DNA of 64,000 nucleotides from Deinococcus fonticola (lineage in GTDB: Bacteria > Deinococcota > Deinococci > Deinococcales > Deinococcaceae). The position numbers and the translations under genes are program-made. A model generated the notes under the pieces. The model did not search any database and had not been told where the DNA came from. It saw only the letters and a program-made list of their open reading frames with translations. Of this stretch, positions 54,783-64,000 are shown piece by piece (positions within the stretch are counted from its first letter, which is position 1; each line of letters begins with the position of its first letter). The stretch lies in the NCBI RefSeq assembly GCF_004634215.1, contig NZ_SMMH01000015.1, positions 1 through 64,000 of the forward strand, written 5' to 3'.

Positions 54783-56087
54783 ATGAACCTCAACAGATAC
54801 CTGCCCCTCCTCTTTGCTCTTTCAAGCGTTGCCCTGGCCCAGACGGCCAAACCCGAACTGAACACCGGCGACACCGCCTGGATGCTCATTTCCGCCGCCC
54901 TGGTGCTCCTCATGACGCCCGGCCTGGCCTTCTTCTACGGCGGCCTGACCCGCGCCCAGAGCGTCCTGAACACCATGATGATGAGCGTCGTCTCGATCGG
55001 CCTGGTCGCCATCCTGTGGACACTGGCGGGGTACACCATCGCCTTCGGTGAGGGCGGCAACGCCTTCCTGGGCGGGCTGGGTCACCTGGGCCTGGGCGGC
55101 CTGAGCGGGCAACTCACGGGCACCATCCCCAGCTACGTGTTCGCTGCCTTCCAGGCCATGTTCGCCATCATTGCCGTGGCCCTCATTTCCGGCGCGGTGG
55201 TCGAGCGCATGCGCTTCGGGGCGTTCGTGCTGTTCGGCGCACTCTGGAGCCTGCTTATCTACTCGCCCCTGGCCCACTGGGTCTGGAACGCGGACGGCTG
55301 GCTGTTCAAGGACGGCGCACTGGACTTTGCAGGCGGCACCGTCATTCACATCAGCGCGGGCATCAGCGCCCTGGTCGCCGCCTTCGTTCTGGGGCCACGC
55401 ATCGGCTACCCGAAAAACGCTCACGTTCCCCACAACGTTCCGCTGGTGCTGCTGGGCGCGGGCCTGCTGTGGTTCGGCTGGATGGGCTTCAACGCCGGGT
55501 CGGCGTTGGCCGCCAACCAGACCGCCGCACTCGCCCTCATGACCACCCTGATCGCCCCCGCCGCCGCCATGCTCACCTGGCTGGTGTGGGAAAGCAGCGG
55601 CAACGGCAAACCCACCGCCGTGGGGGCCGCCACCGGACTGGTCGTGGGCCTGGTCGCCATCACGCCCGCCTGCGCCTTCGTCTCTCCCCTCGCCAGCATT
55701 CTGGTGGGTGTGCTGGGAGCCACCGCCAGTTACTGGGCCGTGCAGTTCAAGCACCGCCTCGGCGCGGACGACAGCCTGGACGTATTCGCCTGCCACGGTG
55801 TGGCCGGGATCGTGGGCGCACTCCTGACCGGCGCACTGGCCTTCACTACCGGAAGCGGCAAACCCTGGGCCGAGCAGATGATCACGCAAATCATCAGCGT
55901 GATCGCCAGCCTCGTGTGGGCCGGAGCAGGCAGTTACGTGCTGCTGAAACTGGTGGGCCTGGTCATGCCCCTGCGCGTCACCGCCGGACAGGAAATCAGC
56001 GGCATCGACATCAGCGCCCACCGTGAGCAGGGGTACAGCGAGAACGAAACGAACCTCGGTGCCCCCGTATTCCTCGGCGGCGATTGA
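54783..56087 (+). CDS. amtB: Ammonium transporter
   Basis: 434 residues, Amt/Rh trimer with a cleavable signal peptide (LPLLFALSSVALAQ) and about eleven membrane helices. The twin pore histidines are at 189 (GGTVIHISAG) and 338 (FACHGVAG). GGFFYGGL-like LAFFYGGLTRAQ and GFNAGSALAAN are family signatures. The C-terminal cytoplasmic tail (DISAHREQGY) is the PII contact region. GGAGGA precedes the ATG; co-transcribed with the PII gene. Confidence 0.97.
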   Translation: MNLNRYLPLLFALSSVALAQTAKPELNTGDTAWMLISAALVLLMTPGLAFFYGGLTRAQSVLNTMMMSVVSIGLVAILWTLAGYTIAFGEGGNAFLGGLGHLGLGGLSGQLTGTIPSYVFAAFQAMFAIIAVALISGAVVERMRFGAFVLFGALWSLLIYSPLAHWVWNADGWLFKDGALDFAGGTVIHISAGISALVAAFVLGPRIGYPKNAHVPHNVPLVLLGAGLLWFGWMGFNAGSALAANQTAALALMTTLIAPAAAMLTWLVWESSGNGKPTAVGAATGLVVGLVAITPACAFVSPLASILVGVLGATASYWAVQFKHRLGADDSLDVFACHGVAGIVGALLTGALAFTTGSGKPWAEQMITQIISVIASLVWAGAGSYVLLKLVGLVMPLRVTAGQEISGIDISAHREQGYSENETNLGAPVFLGGD

Positions 56088-56116
56088 ATTCCCTCAACGT
56101 CTGAACTTCCACGTTT

Positions 56117-56155
56117 CCCTGCTTCCGACCGCATCCCCGGAAGCAGGGCTTTTTT
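56117..56155 (+). terminator. amtB terminator
   Basis: CCCTGCTTCC / GGAAGCAGGG, ten perfect pairs with a 12-base loop, then CTTTTTT. It ends only three bases before the -10 box of the RNase P RNA gene. Confidence 0.88.
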
Positions 56156-56157
56156 GG

Positions 56158-56163
56158 TATCAT
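56158..56163 (+). promoter_or_regulatory. rnpB -10 box
   Basis: TATCAT, four bases before the predicted first paired base of the RNA. Any -35 element would lie in the amtB terminator stem. Confidence 0.5.
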
Positions 56164-56167
56164 GAGG

Positions 56168-56600
<433 letters not shown>

Positions 56601-56611
56601 AGCATGAAAAC

Positions 56612-56641
56612 GGCCCCCGGCAGCATGTCCGGGGCCTTTTC
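56612..56641. terminator. Terminator after rnpB, possibly bidirectional
   Basis: GGCCCCCGG / CCGGGGCC with one bulge and an eight-base loop, followed by TTTT; the reverse strand also shows a run of T. Confidence 0.65.
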
Positions 56642-56654
56642 ATTTCAGGCTGCT

Positions 56655-57008
56655 CTAGCGGCCCTTGCCGGCGTCCAGCCCGGCCAGGATCAGGCCCACG
56701 ATCATCAACACGCCGCCCAGGGGAGTAATGGCCCCCAGCCAGCGCACCCCCGTCAGGGCCAGCACATAAAGCGAGCCGCTGAAAACCAGTGCGCCCAGCA
56801 GCAGAAAAATGGGGGCGCGGGTCTGTGCGGCCTGGGTGCCCAGCACCATCAGGGCCAGGGCGGCGTACATCTGGTAACGCACGCCCGTTTCGAAGTTGGC
56901 CAGCATGGCGGGATCGAGCCGACTTTTGAGGCCGTGTGCCCCGAAGGCCCCCAGCGCCACGGCGGCGGAGGCCAGCCAGGCTCCCATCTGAAACACGTTC
57001 CATTTCAT
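56655..57008 (-). CDS. DUF423 domain membrane protein
   Basis: 117 residues with four predicted membrane helices. ALGAFGAHGLKSRLDP, FETGVRYQMYAALALMVLG and FSGSLYVLALTG are DUF423 (YgdD) signatures. Function unknown. TAAGCT ends seven bases before the ATG. Converges on rnpB. Confidence 0.9.
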   Translation of the reverse strand: MKWNVFQMGAWLASAAVALGAFGAHGLKSRLDPAMLANFETGVRYQMYAALALMVLGTQAAQTRAPIFLLLGALVFSGSLYVLALTGVRWLGAITPLGGVLMIVGLILAGLDAGKGR

Positions 57009-57275
57009 GCCCGGCAGCTTACCCAGCCGCGCGGGGATGGCGTGTCCCGTGCCCGCATGCCGCCTTCCCGAACCGTCCGGCCCAGGCCGCAGAGTCAGGC
57101 GGCAAAGTCCGCTTCAGGTGAAGAAAACAGGTGAAGAAAAGTGGCCCGCGTCTTACCTCGGGGGCATTCGCATGTGACATGCTCGTTTAACATTCGGGTG
57201 TTACGGTGCCGACCTGAACGTTGCCGGACACTTTCCGGCCCCCGCACCCCGCCACACCCTGCAAGGAGACTTTTC

Positions 57276-57512
57276 ATGTTCGGACTCGGCCCCATAGAAC
57301 TTATCCTGATTATTGTCGTGATCGCCCTGATTTTTGGAGTGAAGAAACTCCCGGAGCTGGGCAAGGGGGTCGGGCAGGGCATCCGCGAATTCAAGAAAGA
57401 GGTCAGGCACGACCACATCGTCACCGACGTGCCCTCGCGTCAGCTTGACCCCGTCACCGGGCAGCCCGTCGTGAATGAACCTGTGGTGCAACAGCCGCAG
57501 GAACGCCGCTAA
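57276..57512 (+). CDS. tatA: Sec-independent translocase subunit TatA/TatE
   Basis: 78 residues. MFGLGPIELILIIVVIALIF is the membrane helix, then the FGVKKLPELGKGVGQGIREFKK amphipathic helix with the conserved Phe-Gly hinge and Pro, then an acidic/polar tail. Forms the pore of the twin-arginine pathway. AAGGAG lies seven bases before the ATG. tatC follows. Confidence 0.93.
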   Translation: MFGLGPIELILIIVVIALIFGVKKLPELGKGVGQGIREFKKEVRHDHIVTDVPSRQLDPVTGQPVVNEPVVQQPQERR

Positions 57513-57525
57513 ATCAGGGATGGCC

Positions 57526-58308
57526 ATGACGCCCACGCAAGATCCGCAACTCAAGAGCGCTCCGCTCTTCGATCATCTGGAAGAACTGCGCCGCCGCATC
57601 ATCTTCAGCCTGGTCTTCCTGGTCATCGGGATGGCGGCAGCCTTTCAATACCGCACGCAACTCATCGAGCTGGTCAAGGAGCCCCTGACCTACTCCAGGC
57701 TCTACCGGCTGGGGGAAGTGAAGCTGGTGGCCGTGAACCTCACGGACCAGTTCATGCTGAGTCTGAACCTGTCCTTCTGGGCCGGGCTGGCGCTGGCCCT
57801 GCCCTTCATCCTGTGGCAGGTGTGGGCGTTCGTCTCGCCGGGCCTGTACCCCAGCGAGCGGCGCTGGGGCCTGCCTTTTATCCTGGGTGCGGGCCTGTCC
57901 TTTCTGGGCGGCGCGGTGTTCGGGTTCAAGCTGGTGCTGCCCACCATGATTCCCTTTCTGGTGGATTTCCTGGGCGGCGCGGTCACGCAGATGCAGAGCC
58001 TGGCCAGTTACGTCGGGAACGTCATGACCTTCCTGATCGCCTTTGGCCTGGCCTTCGAGATGCCCATTCTGGCCATCGTCCTGACGCGTATCGGGCTGGT
58101 GAACCACAAGATGCTGCGGGCGGGCTGGCGCTTTGCGCTGGTGGGCATTCTGCTCGCCGCCGCGCTGATCACGCCCACGCCGGACCCCGGCAACATGCTG
58201 CTGGTCGCCGTTCCCCTCTATGTGCTGTACGAACTCAGCGTCATCCTGTCGCGCGTTTTCCGGGTGGTTCCGCCCGCCGAGACGGAACAGCCTGAACTCA
58301 TGGCCTGA
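57526..58308 (+). CDS. tatC: Sec-independent translocase subunit TatC
   Basis: 260 residues with six membrane helices; signal-peptide receptor of the Tat system. DHLEELRRRIIFSL is the cytoplasmic N-terminal family signature; FEMPILAIVLTRIGL contains the conserved FE, and ALITPTPDP is the last loop. I prefer ATG 57526 over 57520 because AGGG lies six bases before it and directly against 57520. 13 bases after tatA. No tatB-like gene is seen. Confidence 0.94.
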   Translation: MTPTQDPQLKSAPLFDHLEELRRRIIFSLVFLVIGMAAAFQYRTQLIELVKEPLTYSRLYRLGEVKLVAVNLTDQFMLSLNLSFWAGLALALPFILWQVWAFVSPGLYPSERRWGLPFILGAGLSFLGGAVFGFKLVLPTMIPFLVDFLGGAVTQMQSLASYVGNVMTFLIAFGLAFEMPILAIVLTRIGLVNHKMLRAGWRFALVGILLAAALITPTPDPGNMLLVAVPLYVLYELSVILSRVFRVVPPAETEQPELMA

Positions 58309-58324
58309 ACCTCTGGCCCCCACG

Positions 58325-58349
58325 GCCCGGCCTGTGCCGGGCTGTTTTC
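58325..58349 (+). terminator. tatC terminator
   Basis: GCCCGGC / GCCGGGC with a four-base loop followed by TGTTTTCT. Confidence 0.6.
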
Positions 58350-58577
58350 TGTCGCCTGCTGCCGGGGCTGCTGCATGAACGCTTTCCCCGTGAAAGACGT
58401 CACAGTGAACGATGTCATAAGAATTCCGGCCCTTCAGTTATGGAAGAACTGGGCAACCCGACTGGAAGGAGAAGGAAGAAAAAGCGTCCCGGACGTGGCG
58501 TGAACCCGCCGGCGTTTTTCCGGAGGGTGAACGAAACAAACGGGATGCTTATCACCGGGCGTATTACACTGGGTGGC

Positions 58578-59393
<816 letters not shown>

Positions 59394-59470
59394 GGAAACG
59401 TTCGGCTCCTTCAACCAATTTATAAGGGCGCTCAAGTCCACGCGCCGCTGCCCTGGCCTAAGCTGCATCC

Positions 59471-59608
59471 ATGATCCGATACCGCAAGCAGAACGCCCTG
59501 GAGCCCGAGAAAGACGCCGAGGTCTCGCTGAACCTGACGCCCCTGATGTTCTTCATGGTGGGCTACCTGGCCATGAAAGCCCTGATCACCAGCGTCCAGA
59601 AGAACTGA
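59471..59608 (+). CDS. Small single-pass membrane protein
   Basis: 45 residues, starting MIRYRKQNALEPEKDAEVSL. A hydrophobic segment LTPLMFFMVGYLAMKALI follows, ending in TSVQKN. TAAGCT ends six bases before the ATG, the local leaderless pattern, which supports a real gene. Not recognised. Confidence 0.6.
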   Translation: MIRYRKQNALEPEKDAEVSLNLTPLMFFMVGYLAMKALITSVQKN

Positions 59609-59687
59609 GCCGCCGCGGCTCCATCGGCTCTACCCCCGCCTGGCAGGTCATGCAGGTGGGGTCTTTTCGCGCTAAGGTGTAACGAGT

Positions 59688-60128
59688 ATGACCAATCCTA
59701 CCCCCCCCGCTCAGCAGTTCAAGAGCACCCGCAGTGACCGTTTCGTGGTTCCCGGCTGGATGAATATGGTTCCTGGAAAGCAGGACAGCGTGGAAATTCA
59801 GATCGACCTGGACAAGAGCGACCTGAACCGCACGCACGCCAGCATCCTGATCGAGTACTGGGCCACCTCCGAGGAGCTCACGCTGCAAAGCGTCCTGCCG
59901 GTGCGGGCCTTTACCGCCGCCGGCACGGAAGGCAGCGGCTGGTGCGTGTTCGTTCCGGCGCAGGGCCGCGTGCTGGTGCGTGCCCTCGACCCGCAACCCG
60001 ATCCTCCCATGCTGGCCAGCCACTGGATCAACGTCGATCCTGCCACCGTTCCCGGCACCGTGGTCAATGTCGCCATCAACTTCCCCGACACCCCTACTGC
60101 CGTACAGAACCTGCTGCTCGGCAACTGA
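59688..60128 (+). CDS. Hypothetical protein
   Basis: 146 residues, starting MTNPTPPAQQF, beta-rich and soluble, with HASILIEYWATSEELTLQSVLPV in the middle and INFPDTPTAVQNLLLGN at the end. No domain recognised. AAGGTG lies eight bases before the ATG. Confidence 0.6.
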   Translation: MTNPTPPAQQFKSTRSDRFVVPGWMNMVPGKQDSVEIQIDLDKSDLNRTHASILIEYWATSEELTLQSVLPVRAFTAAGTEGSGWCVFVPAQGRVLVRALDPQPDPPMLASHWINVDPATVPGTVVNVAINFPDTPTAVQNLLLGN

Positions 60129-60176
60129 GCAAAGCCAGGACTGAGTGAAGTCGAGAAACTAATAGAGAGTGCTGGG

Positions 60177-60207
60177 CAGGCCTGGAGAGCTTTCAGGTCT
60201 GTTTTTT
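60177..60207 (+). terminator. Terminator after the hypothetical gene
   Basis: CAGGCCTG / CAGGTCTG (one wobble), nine-base loop, then six T. It overlaps the stop codon of the converging serine hydrolase gene. Confidence 0.7.
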
Positions 60208-61252
60208 ATTGGTGCTGATCTCGGCCGACATTCGCGTCCAGCAGGCGCAACATCAGCAGAGGCACGGCGGCGCGAGCCCCCAGGATGGGCAGGCCACCGC
60301 GCGCCAGTACCACCACTACCCGGCCGGTGGCGGGATGAAAACCCAGCGCCGCACGCGTGCCCCGCGCCACCCCGTCATGCCATACCAGTGGGCCGCCCGG
60401 CGCAGGTGTGTGAAACCAGCCGGGAGCGACCGCGGCGTGCGGAAGCGACAGGCCTTTGACGACCTGGGCAGCTTCCCAGTGCCGCCCAGCCTGCCCGCTC
60501 AGGTGCGCCTGCGCGAAGGTCAGCAGGTCACCCGCCGTGCCGTACAGCCCACCCGCCCCCACCAGCGGCCCGAAATTCGTGGTGGACGTTCCCCCCAGCG
60601 AGGCGCGGGGCGTGACCAACCGTGCCGGGTGGGGCCTCAGCGTTATGGAGGTGAGCTGCAAGGGTTCCAGCACGCTGGTTTGTAACGCCTGCCCGAACCC
60701 CTGCGCGGTCATGTCGTGCCCGGCGGCCCGGGCCAGCGCCAGGGCCAGAACGCCCGCCCCCAGGTTCGAGTACCCGAAGCGTGGGGGCCGGGAAGGCCGC
60801 GCCCAGCGCCGCGCACTCGCCAGCACGTCACGCGCGGACATGCTCCCGTAAGGGTCGTGGAAGTGCGTGACCCCCGTGATCACCGCCCGCGCCGGGTGGA
60901 TGGGCAATCCCGCCGTGTGCGTCGCCAGCGTCAGCGGCGTGAAGTGCGGCGGCAGCCCCCGGAACTCGCGCCCCAGCGAACGCACGGGCGTGTCCCAGGT
61001 CAGCACGCCCTGAGCCACCAACACCTGCGCCAGCGCCGCCGTGAAGGACTTCGTGATGCTCGCCAGCTCGAACACGCCTGTGGACGGTACGTCCCCGAAC
61101 GCCCACACCTGGGCCTGCCCGCCGCGAGTCACCCCGATGACGCCCCCGTGCGGCAGCGCCTGACGCGCCAGCGGGACACTGGCCGTCACGTCACGCCCCA
61201 GCGCCTCGCCCACCTGGCTCAGCGTTTGCCGCAGCGGATCACGGCGAAACAC
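60206..61252 (-). CDS. Serine hydrolase, class C beta-lactamase-like
   Basis: 348 residues. SITK (S-x-x-K) at about 66-69, YSN (Y-x-N) in RFGYSNLGAG, and HDG in WHDGVARGTRAAL fit the DD-peptidase/esterase family of class C lactamase-like enzymes. No clear signal peptide, so the product may be cytosolic, or the start may be misplaced. GTG start three bases after the zapE-like stop, so probably coupled to it. Confidence 0.82.
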   Translation of the reverse strand: MFRRDPLRQTLSQVGEALGRDVTASVPLARQALPHGGVIGVTRGGQAQVWAFGDVPSTGVFELASITKSFTAALAQVLVAQGVLTWDTPVRSLGREFRGLPPHFTPLTLATHTAGLPIHPARAVITGVTHFHDPYGSMSARDVLASARRWARPSRPPRFGYSNLGAGVLALALARAAGHDMTAQGFGQALQTSVLEPLQLTSITLRPHPARLVTPRASLGGTSTTNFGPLVGAGGLYGTAGDLLTFAQAHLSGQAGRHWEAAQVVKGLSLPHAAVAPGWFHTPAPGGPLVWHDGVARGTRAALGFHPATGRVVVVLARGGLPILGARAAVPLLMLRLLDANVGRDQHQ

Positions 61253-61255
61253 GCG

Positions 61256-62284
61256 TTACCCGCCCTGCAATTCTGTTCGCGCCTCGCGCAGCAGCTCGGA
61301 CAGGCGGCTCAGGGCGCGGCTGTACTTCTTGGCGTAGGCGCCGTGGCGGTAGGTTTCACTGAACACCTGGGCCAGGCTCACGCCCGTCAGGGCCGCCGGC
61401 AAACCCAGGTCGTAAAGCTTATCCACGAAGTGAACGAAACGCAGGGCCACGTTCTGATCCGGCATGGGCATCAGCTCCTCGATGGCCAGGGCCTTCACGC
61501 CTTCCAGCATGCCGGCAAAACGGCTGGGGTGAATGTCGAGCAGGTAACGGTTCAACTCGCGGTGCCGAACCACCACCGTCGCCGGGGCGTCTTGCAGGGC
61601 CAGCCACGCGGCGTATTCCCCGGCACTCAGCGGCTCTTCCGGCGCAGTGCCGCGCTGGCGGTAATCCGGGCCATCGATGCGGTGCGGCTCGAACCGGCTG
61701 GCGATGCCCTGAATCTGCCGCTGGAAATCCTGCGCGTTGAAGCGCCCCTGCCCCAGCGCCCCCGGCTCGGTGTTGCTGGTCGCCACGACGCTGGTGCCCC
61801 CCGGCATCAGTTGCCCCAGAAAGGTGTTCGCCATATGCGTGTTGCCCGGATCGTCCAGCTCGAACTCGTCGATCAGCAGCAGTGAGTACCCCTTGAAAAG
61901 GTCGACGGCGCGGTTCATGCCCAGCGCCCCGATCAGGTACATCAAGTCCTGGAAGCTCATCAGGGCCACGCCCCGCACGCCCTCCTGCACCGCGGCATGG
62001 TACGTGCTGGCCAGCAGGTGCGTTTTCCCGACGCCGAAGCCGCCGTCGAGGTAAACGCCGCGCCCCTCCGGTTTACGCCGGAACAAGCGGAACCCGCTGC
62101 TGGGTTGCAGGCTGTCCACGAAATGCTGCAATTCCGTGCGGGCTTCCTCCTGACTGGGAAACTCCGGGTTGGGCTGGAACGTGTCGAAACGGACGTTCTG
62201 AAACCGGGCACTGGGCCTCAGGTGCTCCACCAGCTCCTGTGGCGAGGACTCAGGCGGATGCTCGAACGGATGAGGCGCGGTCAC
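61256..62284 (-). CDS. ZapE/AFG1 family ATPase
   Basis: 342 residues. P-loop ATPase of the AFG1/ZapE family, linked to FtsZ-ring disassembly in E. coli and to mitochondrial protein turnover. YLDGGFGVGKTHLL (Walker A), YSLLLIDEFELDDPGN (Walker B), TSVVATSNTEP (sensor), RFVHFVDKLYDLGL. Deinococcus use is unproven. GTG start with TAGAAT ending six bases upstream. Confidence 0.88.
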   Translation of the reverse strand: MTAPHPFEHPPESSPQELVEHLRPSARFQNVRFDTFQPNPEFPSQEEARTELQHFVDSLQPSSGFRLFRRKPEGRGVYLDGGFGVGKTHLLASTYHAAVQEGVRGVALMSFQDLMYLIGALGMNRAVDLFKGYSLLLIDEFELDDPGNTHMANTFLGQLMPGGTSVVATSNTEPGALGQGRFNAQDFQRQIQGIASRFEPHRIDGPDYRQRGTAPEEPLSAGEYAAWLALQDAPATVVVRHRELNRYLLDIHPSRFAGMLEGVKALAIEELMPMPDQNVALRFVHFVDKLYDLGLPAALTGVSLAQVFSETYRHGAYAKKYSRALSRLSELLREARTELQGG

Positions 62285-62467
62285 CGGGGCATTCTAGGGC
62301 AGCCGTGCAAAAGGCAGAAGGCTCAGGAACAAGAAAACAGACCGCGTGGCGTCAAGGGTGGTCTGGACGCCCTCTCTGTTTCCTAGCGCTCAGGTTCCCA
62401 GCACTAGGAAGGGAAAAACCTTCAGCTCAGCCTTCCATGCTCGACAGCTCACAGCCTACGAGCCTTT

Positions 62468-63175
<708 letters not shown>

Positions 63176-63244
63176 GACAGGCAGGATAGAGCCTGCCGTT
63201 AGCACTGGCGTCTGCCGAATGACTGACATCCTTTACACAGGAAA

Positions 63245-63276
63245 GCGGAAGCTTTGGCAAATGCCGAAGCTTCCGC
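63245..63276 (-). terminator. Hairpin after the permease gene
   Basis: GCGGAAGCTT / AAGCTTCCGC, ten perfect pairs, with TGGC / GCCG extending toward the loop. The minus-strand T-run is only three bases. Confidence 0.5.
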
Positions 63277-63298
63277 TCGTTCCTGACCGCTTATTCCC

Positions 63299-64000
63299 TT
63301 ACTGCGTACTCCTGGGGTCGAGCACGTCGCGCAGCCCGTCGCCGAGCAGGTTGAAGCCCAGCACCGTCAGGAAGATCGCCAGGCCGGGGAAGATCATCGT
63401 CCAGGGCGCGTCGATGTAGTACTGGCGGCTGTCACTGATCATGGTGCCCCACTCGGGCAGCGGGGGCTGTGCGCCGATGCCCAGGAACCCCAGCGCCGCG
63501 ACCTCGATGGTGGCGGTGGCAATGCTCAGGGCGCCCTGCACGATCAGCGGCGAGAGGCTATTGGGCAGCACGTGCCGGAAGATAGTGCGCGCCTGTGTGG
63601 CCCCCAGCGCCCCGGCGGCCTGCACGAACTCGCGTTCACGCACCGACAGCACGACCGAGCGGGCCAGACGCATATAGACCGGAATCTGCACCAGCGACAC
63701 GGCCAGCATGGCGGTCACCAGTTGCGGGCTGTTCAGCACGAACAGCTTGTCCAGTCCCTGGATCAGCAGTGGCGGGTGGTCGGTGCTGAAGATGCTGGCG
63801 AACCCGATGGCCAGCAGGATGCCGGGGAAGGCCAGCATCACGTCCGCGAAGTAACCCAGCACGCTGTCCACCCAGCCGCCGAAGTATCCGGCGAACACCC
63901 CCAGCAGCGACCCGATGACCAGGGCCAGCAGGGTGCTGACCACCCCGACCTTCAGGCTGATGCGGGTGCCGTGCAGCACGCGGGCATACACGTCGCGCCC
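63299..64000 (-). CDS. DppC-type peptide/nickel ABC transporter permease (partial)
   Basis: At least 233 residues of a binding-protein-dependent inner-membrane permease, open at the window edge, so its N-terminus is missing. The visible part begins GRDVYARVLHGTRISLKVG, typical of the DppC/OppC permease region, and contains several membrane helices. The EAA loop is EREFVQAAGALGATQARTIFRHVLPN, and TIEVAALGFLGIGAQPPLPEWG is a family signature. Most likely imports peptides, with its partners outside the window. Confidence 0.92.
   Translation of the reverse strand, partial: GRDVYARVLHGTRISLKVGVVSTLLALVIGSLLGVFAGYFGGWVDSVLGYFADVMLAFPGILLAIGFASIFSTDHPPLLIQGLDKLFVLNSPQLVTAMLAVSLVQIPVYMRLARSVVLSVREREFVQAAGALGATQARTIFRHVLPNSLSPLIVQGALSIATATIEVAALGFLGIGAQPPLPEWGTMISDSRQYYIDAPWTMIFPGLAIFLTVLGFNLLGDGLRDVLDPRSTQ

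Noticed and set aside
58440..58577. N-terminal extension of the AAC(3)-like protein
   Set aside because: Lys/Arg-rich, unlike the family, and the TACACT box with GTG 58578 matches the local start pattern.
62348..62410. Short inverted repeats GGCGTC/GACGCC and TTCCTAG/CTAGGAA between zapE-like and YlmH-like genes
   Set aside because: Six- and seven-base arms with long loops and no T-run; could be chance or a weak terminator, not enough to annotate.

Overview
The window is about 66% G+C, densely coded, and shows Deinococcus-type features: an archaeal/eukaryote-type prolyl-tRNA synthetase with a C-terminal zinc-binding tail, a ClpB gene under an HspR/HAIR-like site, an amylosucrase, and above all a very consistent leaderless promoter style. 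About two dozen genes have a TANNNT -10 hexamer ending only 5-8 bases before the ATG or GTG, with no room for a Shine-Dalgarno sequence. Genus is inferred from these features; no database search was possible.

Layout. 1-4.2 kb: amino-acid binding protein, RidA, an SDR dehydrogenase and a DEAD-box RNA helicase. 4.3-10.2 kb: Uma2-family protein, clpB, a low-GC HEAT-like gene coupled to a lipocalin-like lipoprotein, and a small acidic protein. 10.2-16.2 kb (minus strand): DUF58 / MoxR / DUF4129 operon and thrS with a structured leader. 16.3-25.4 kb: small secreted protein, RluA-type pseudouridine synthase, hisD, a LysR regulator divergent from a small gene, cysS with a leader peptide, amylosucrase and a nucleotidyltransferase. 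25.4-31.7 kb: HsmA-type membrane protein with a TetR-like operator, VOC pseudogene, proS, DinB, App1-type phosphatase, SDR, subtilisin-like protease and a small membrane protein. 31.8-39.5 kb: M16 protease, trpS with a Trp leader peptide, S41 protease, dnaJ, a repeat element and an alanine-rich membrane protein. 39.5-46.9 kb: DUF1990-like pair, FAD oxidoreductase, prs, Cys-rich copper-binding protein, small secreted protein and phosphodiester glycosidase. 46.9-53 kb: DUF1844 - dtd, LysM/M23 peptidase, thioesterase - bcp - rpiA and a DUF255 thioredoxin-fold protein. 53-64 kb: nucleoside hydrolase, PII - amtB, the RNase P RNA gene, DUF423, tatA-tatC, AAC(3)-like acetyltransferase, small genes, serine hydrolase behind ZapE, a YlmH-like S4 protein and a DppC-type permease cut by the window edge.

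The most interesting signal is shared by three aminoacyl-tRNA synthetase genes. cysS is preceded by a leaderless ten-codon peptide [10 protein letters not shown] with tandem Cys codons. trpS is preceded by a leaderless twelve-codon peptide [12 protein letters not shown] with three consecutive Trp codons. Each is followed by an intrinsic terminator just upstream of the synthetase. thrS has a comparable leader: a leaderless 32-codon ORF ending in LITRTLSA, its stop codon inside a terminator-like hairpin, with competing repeats. This reads as ribosome-mediated transcription attenuation of synthetase genes, with leader peptides that are themselves translated from leaderless transcripts.

Other points worth following: a PII protein lacking Tyr51 and Gln39, an AT-rich repeat array upstream of PII-amtB, an operator-like palindrome inside the prs promoter spacer, and two G-quadruplex-type G-run clusters next to promoters.
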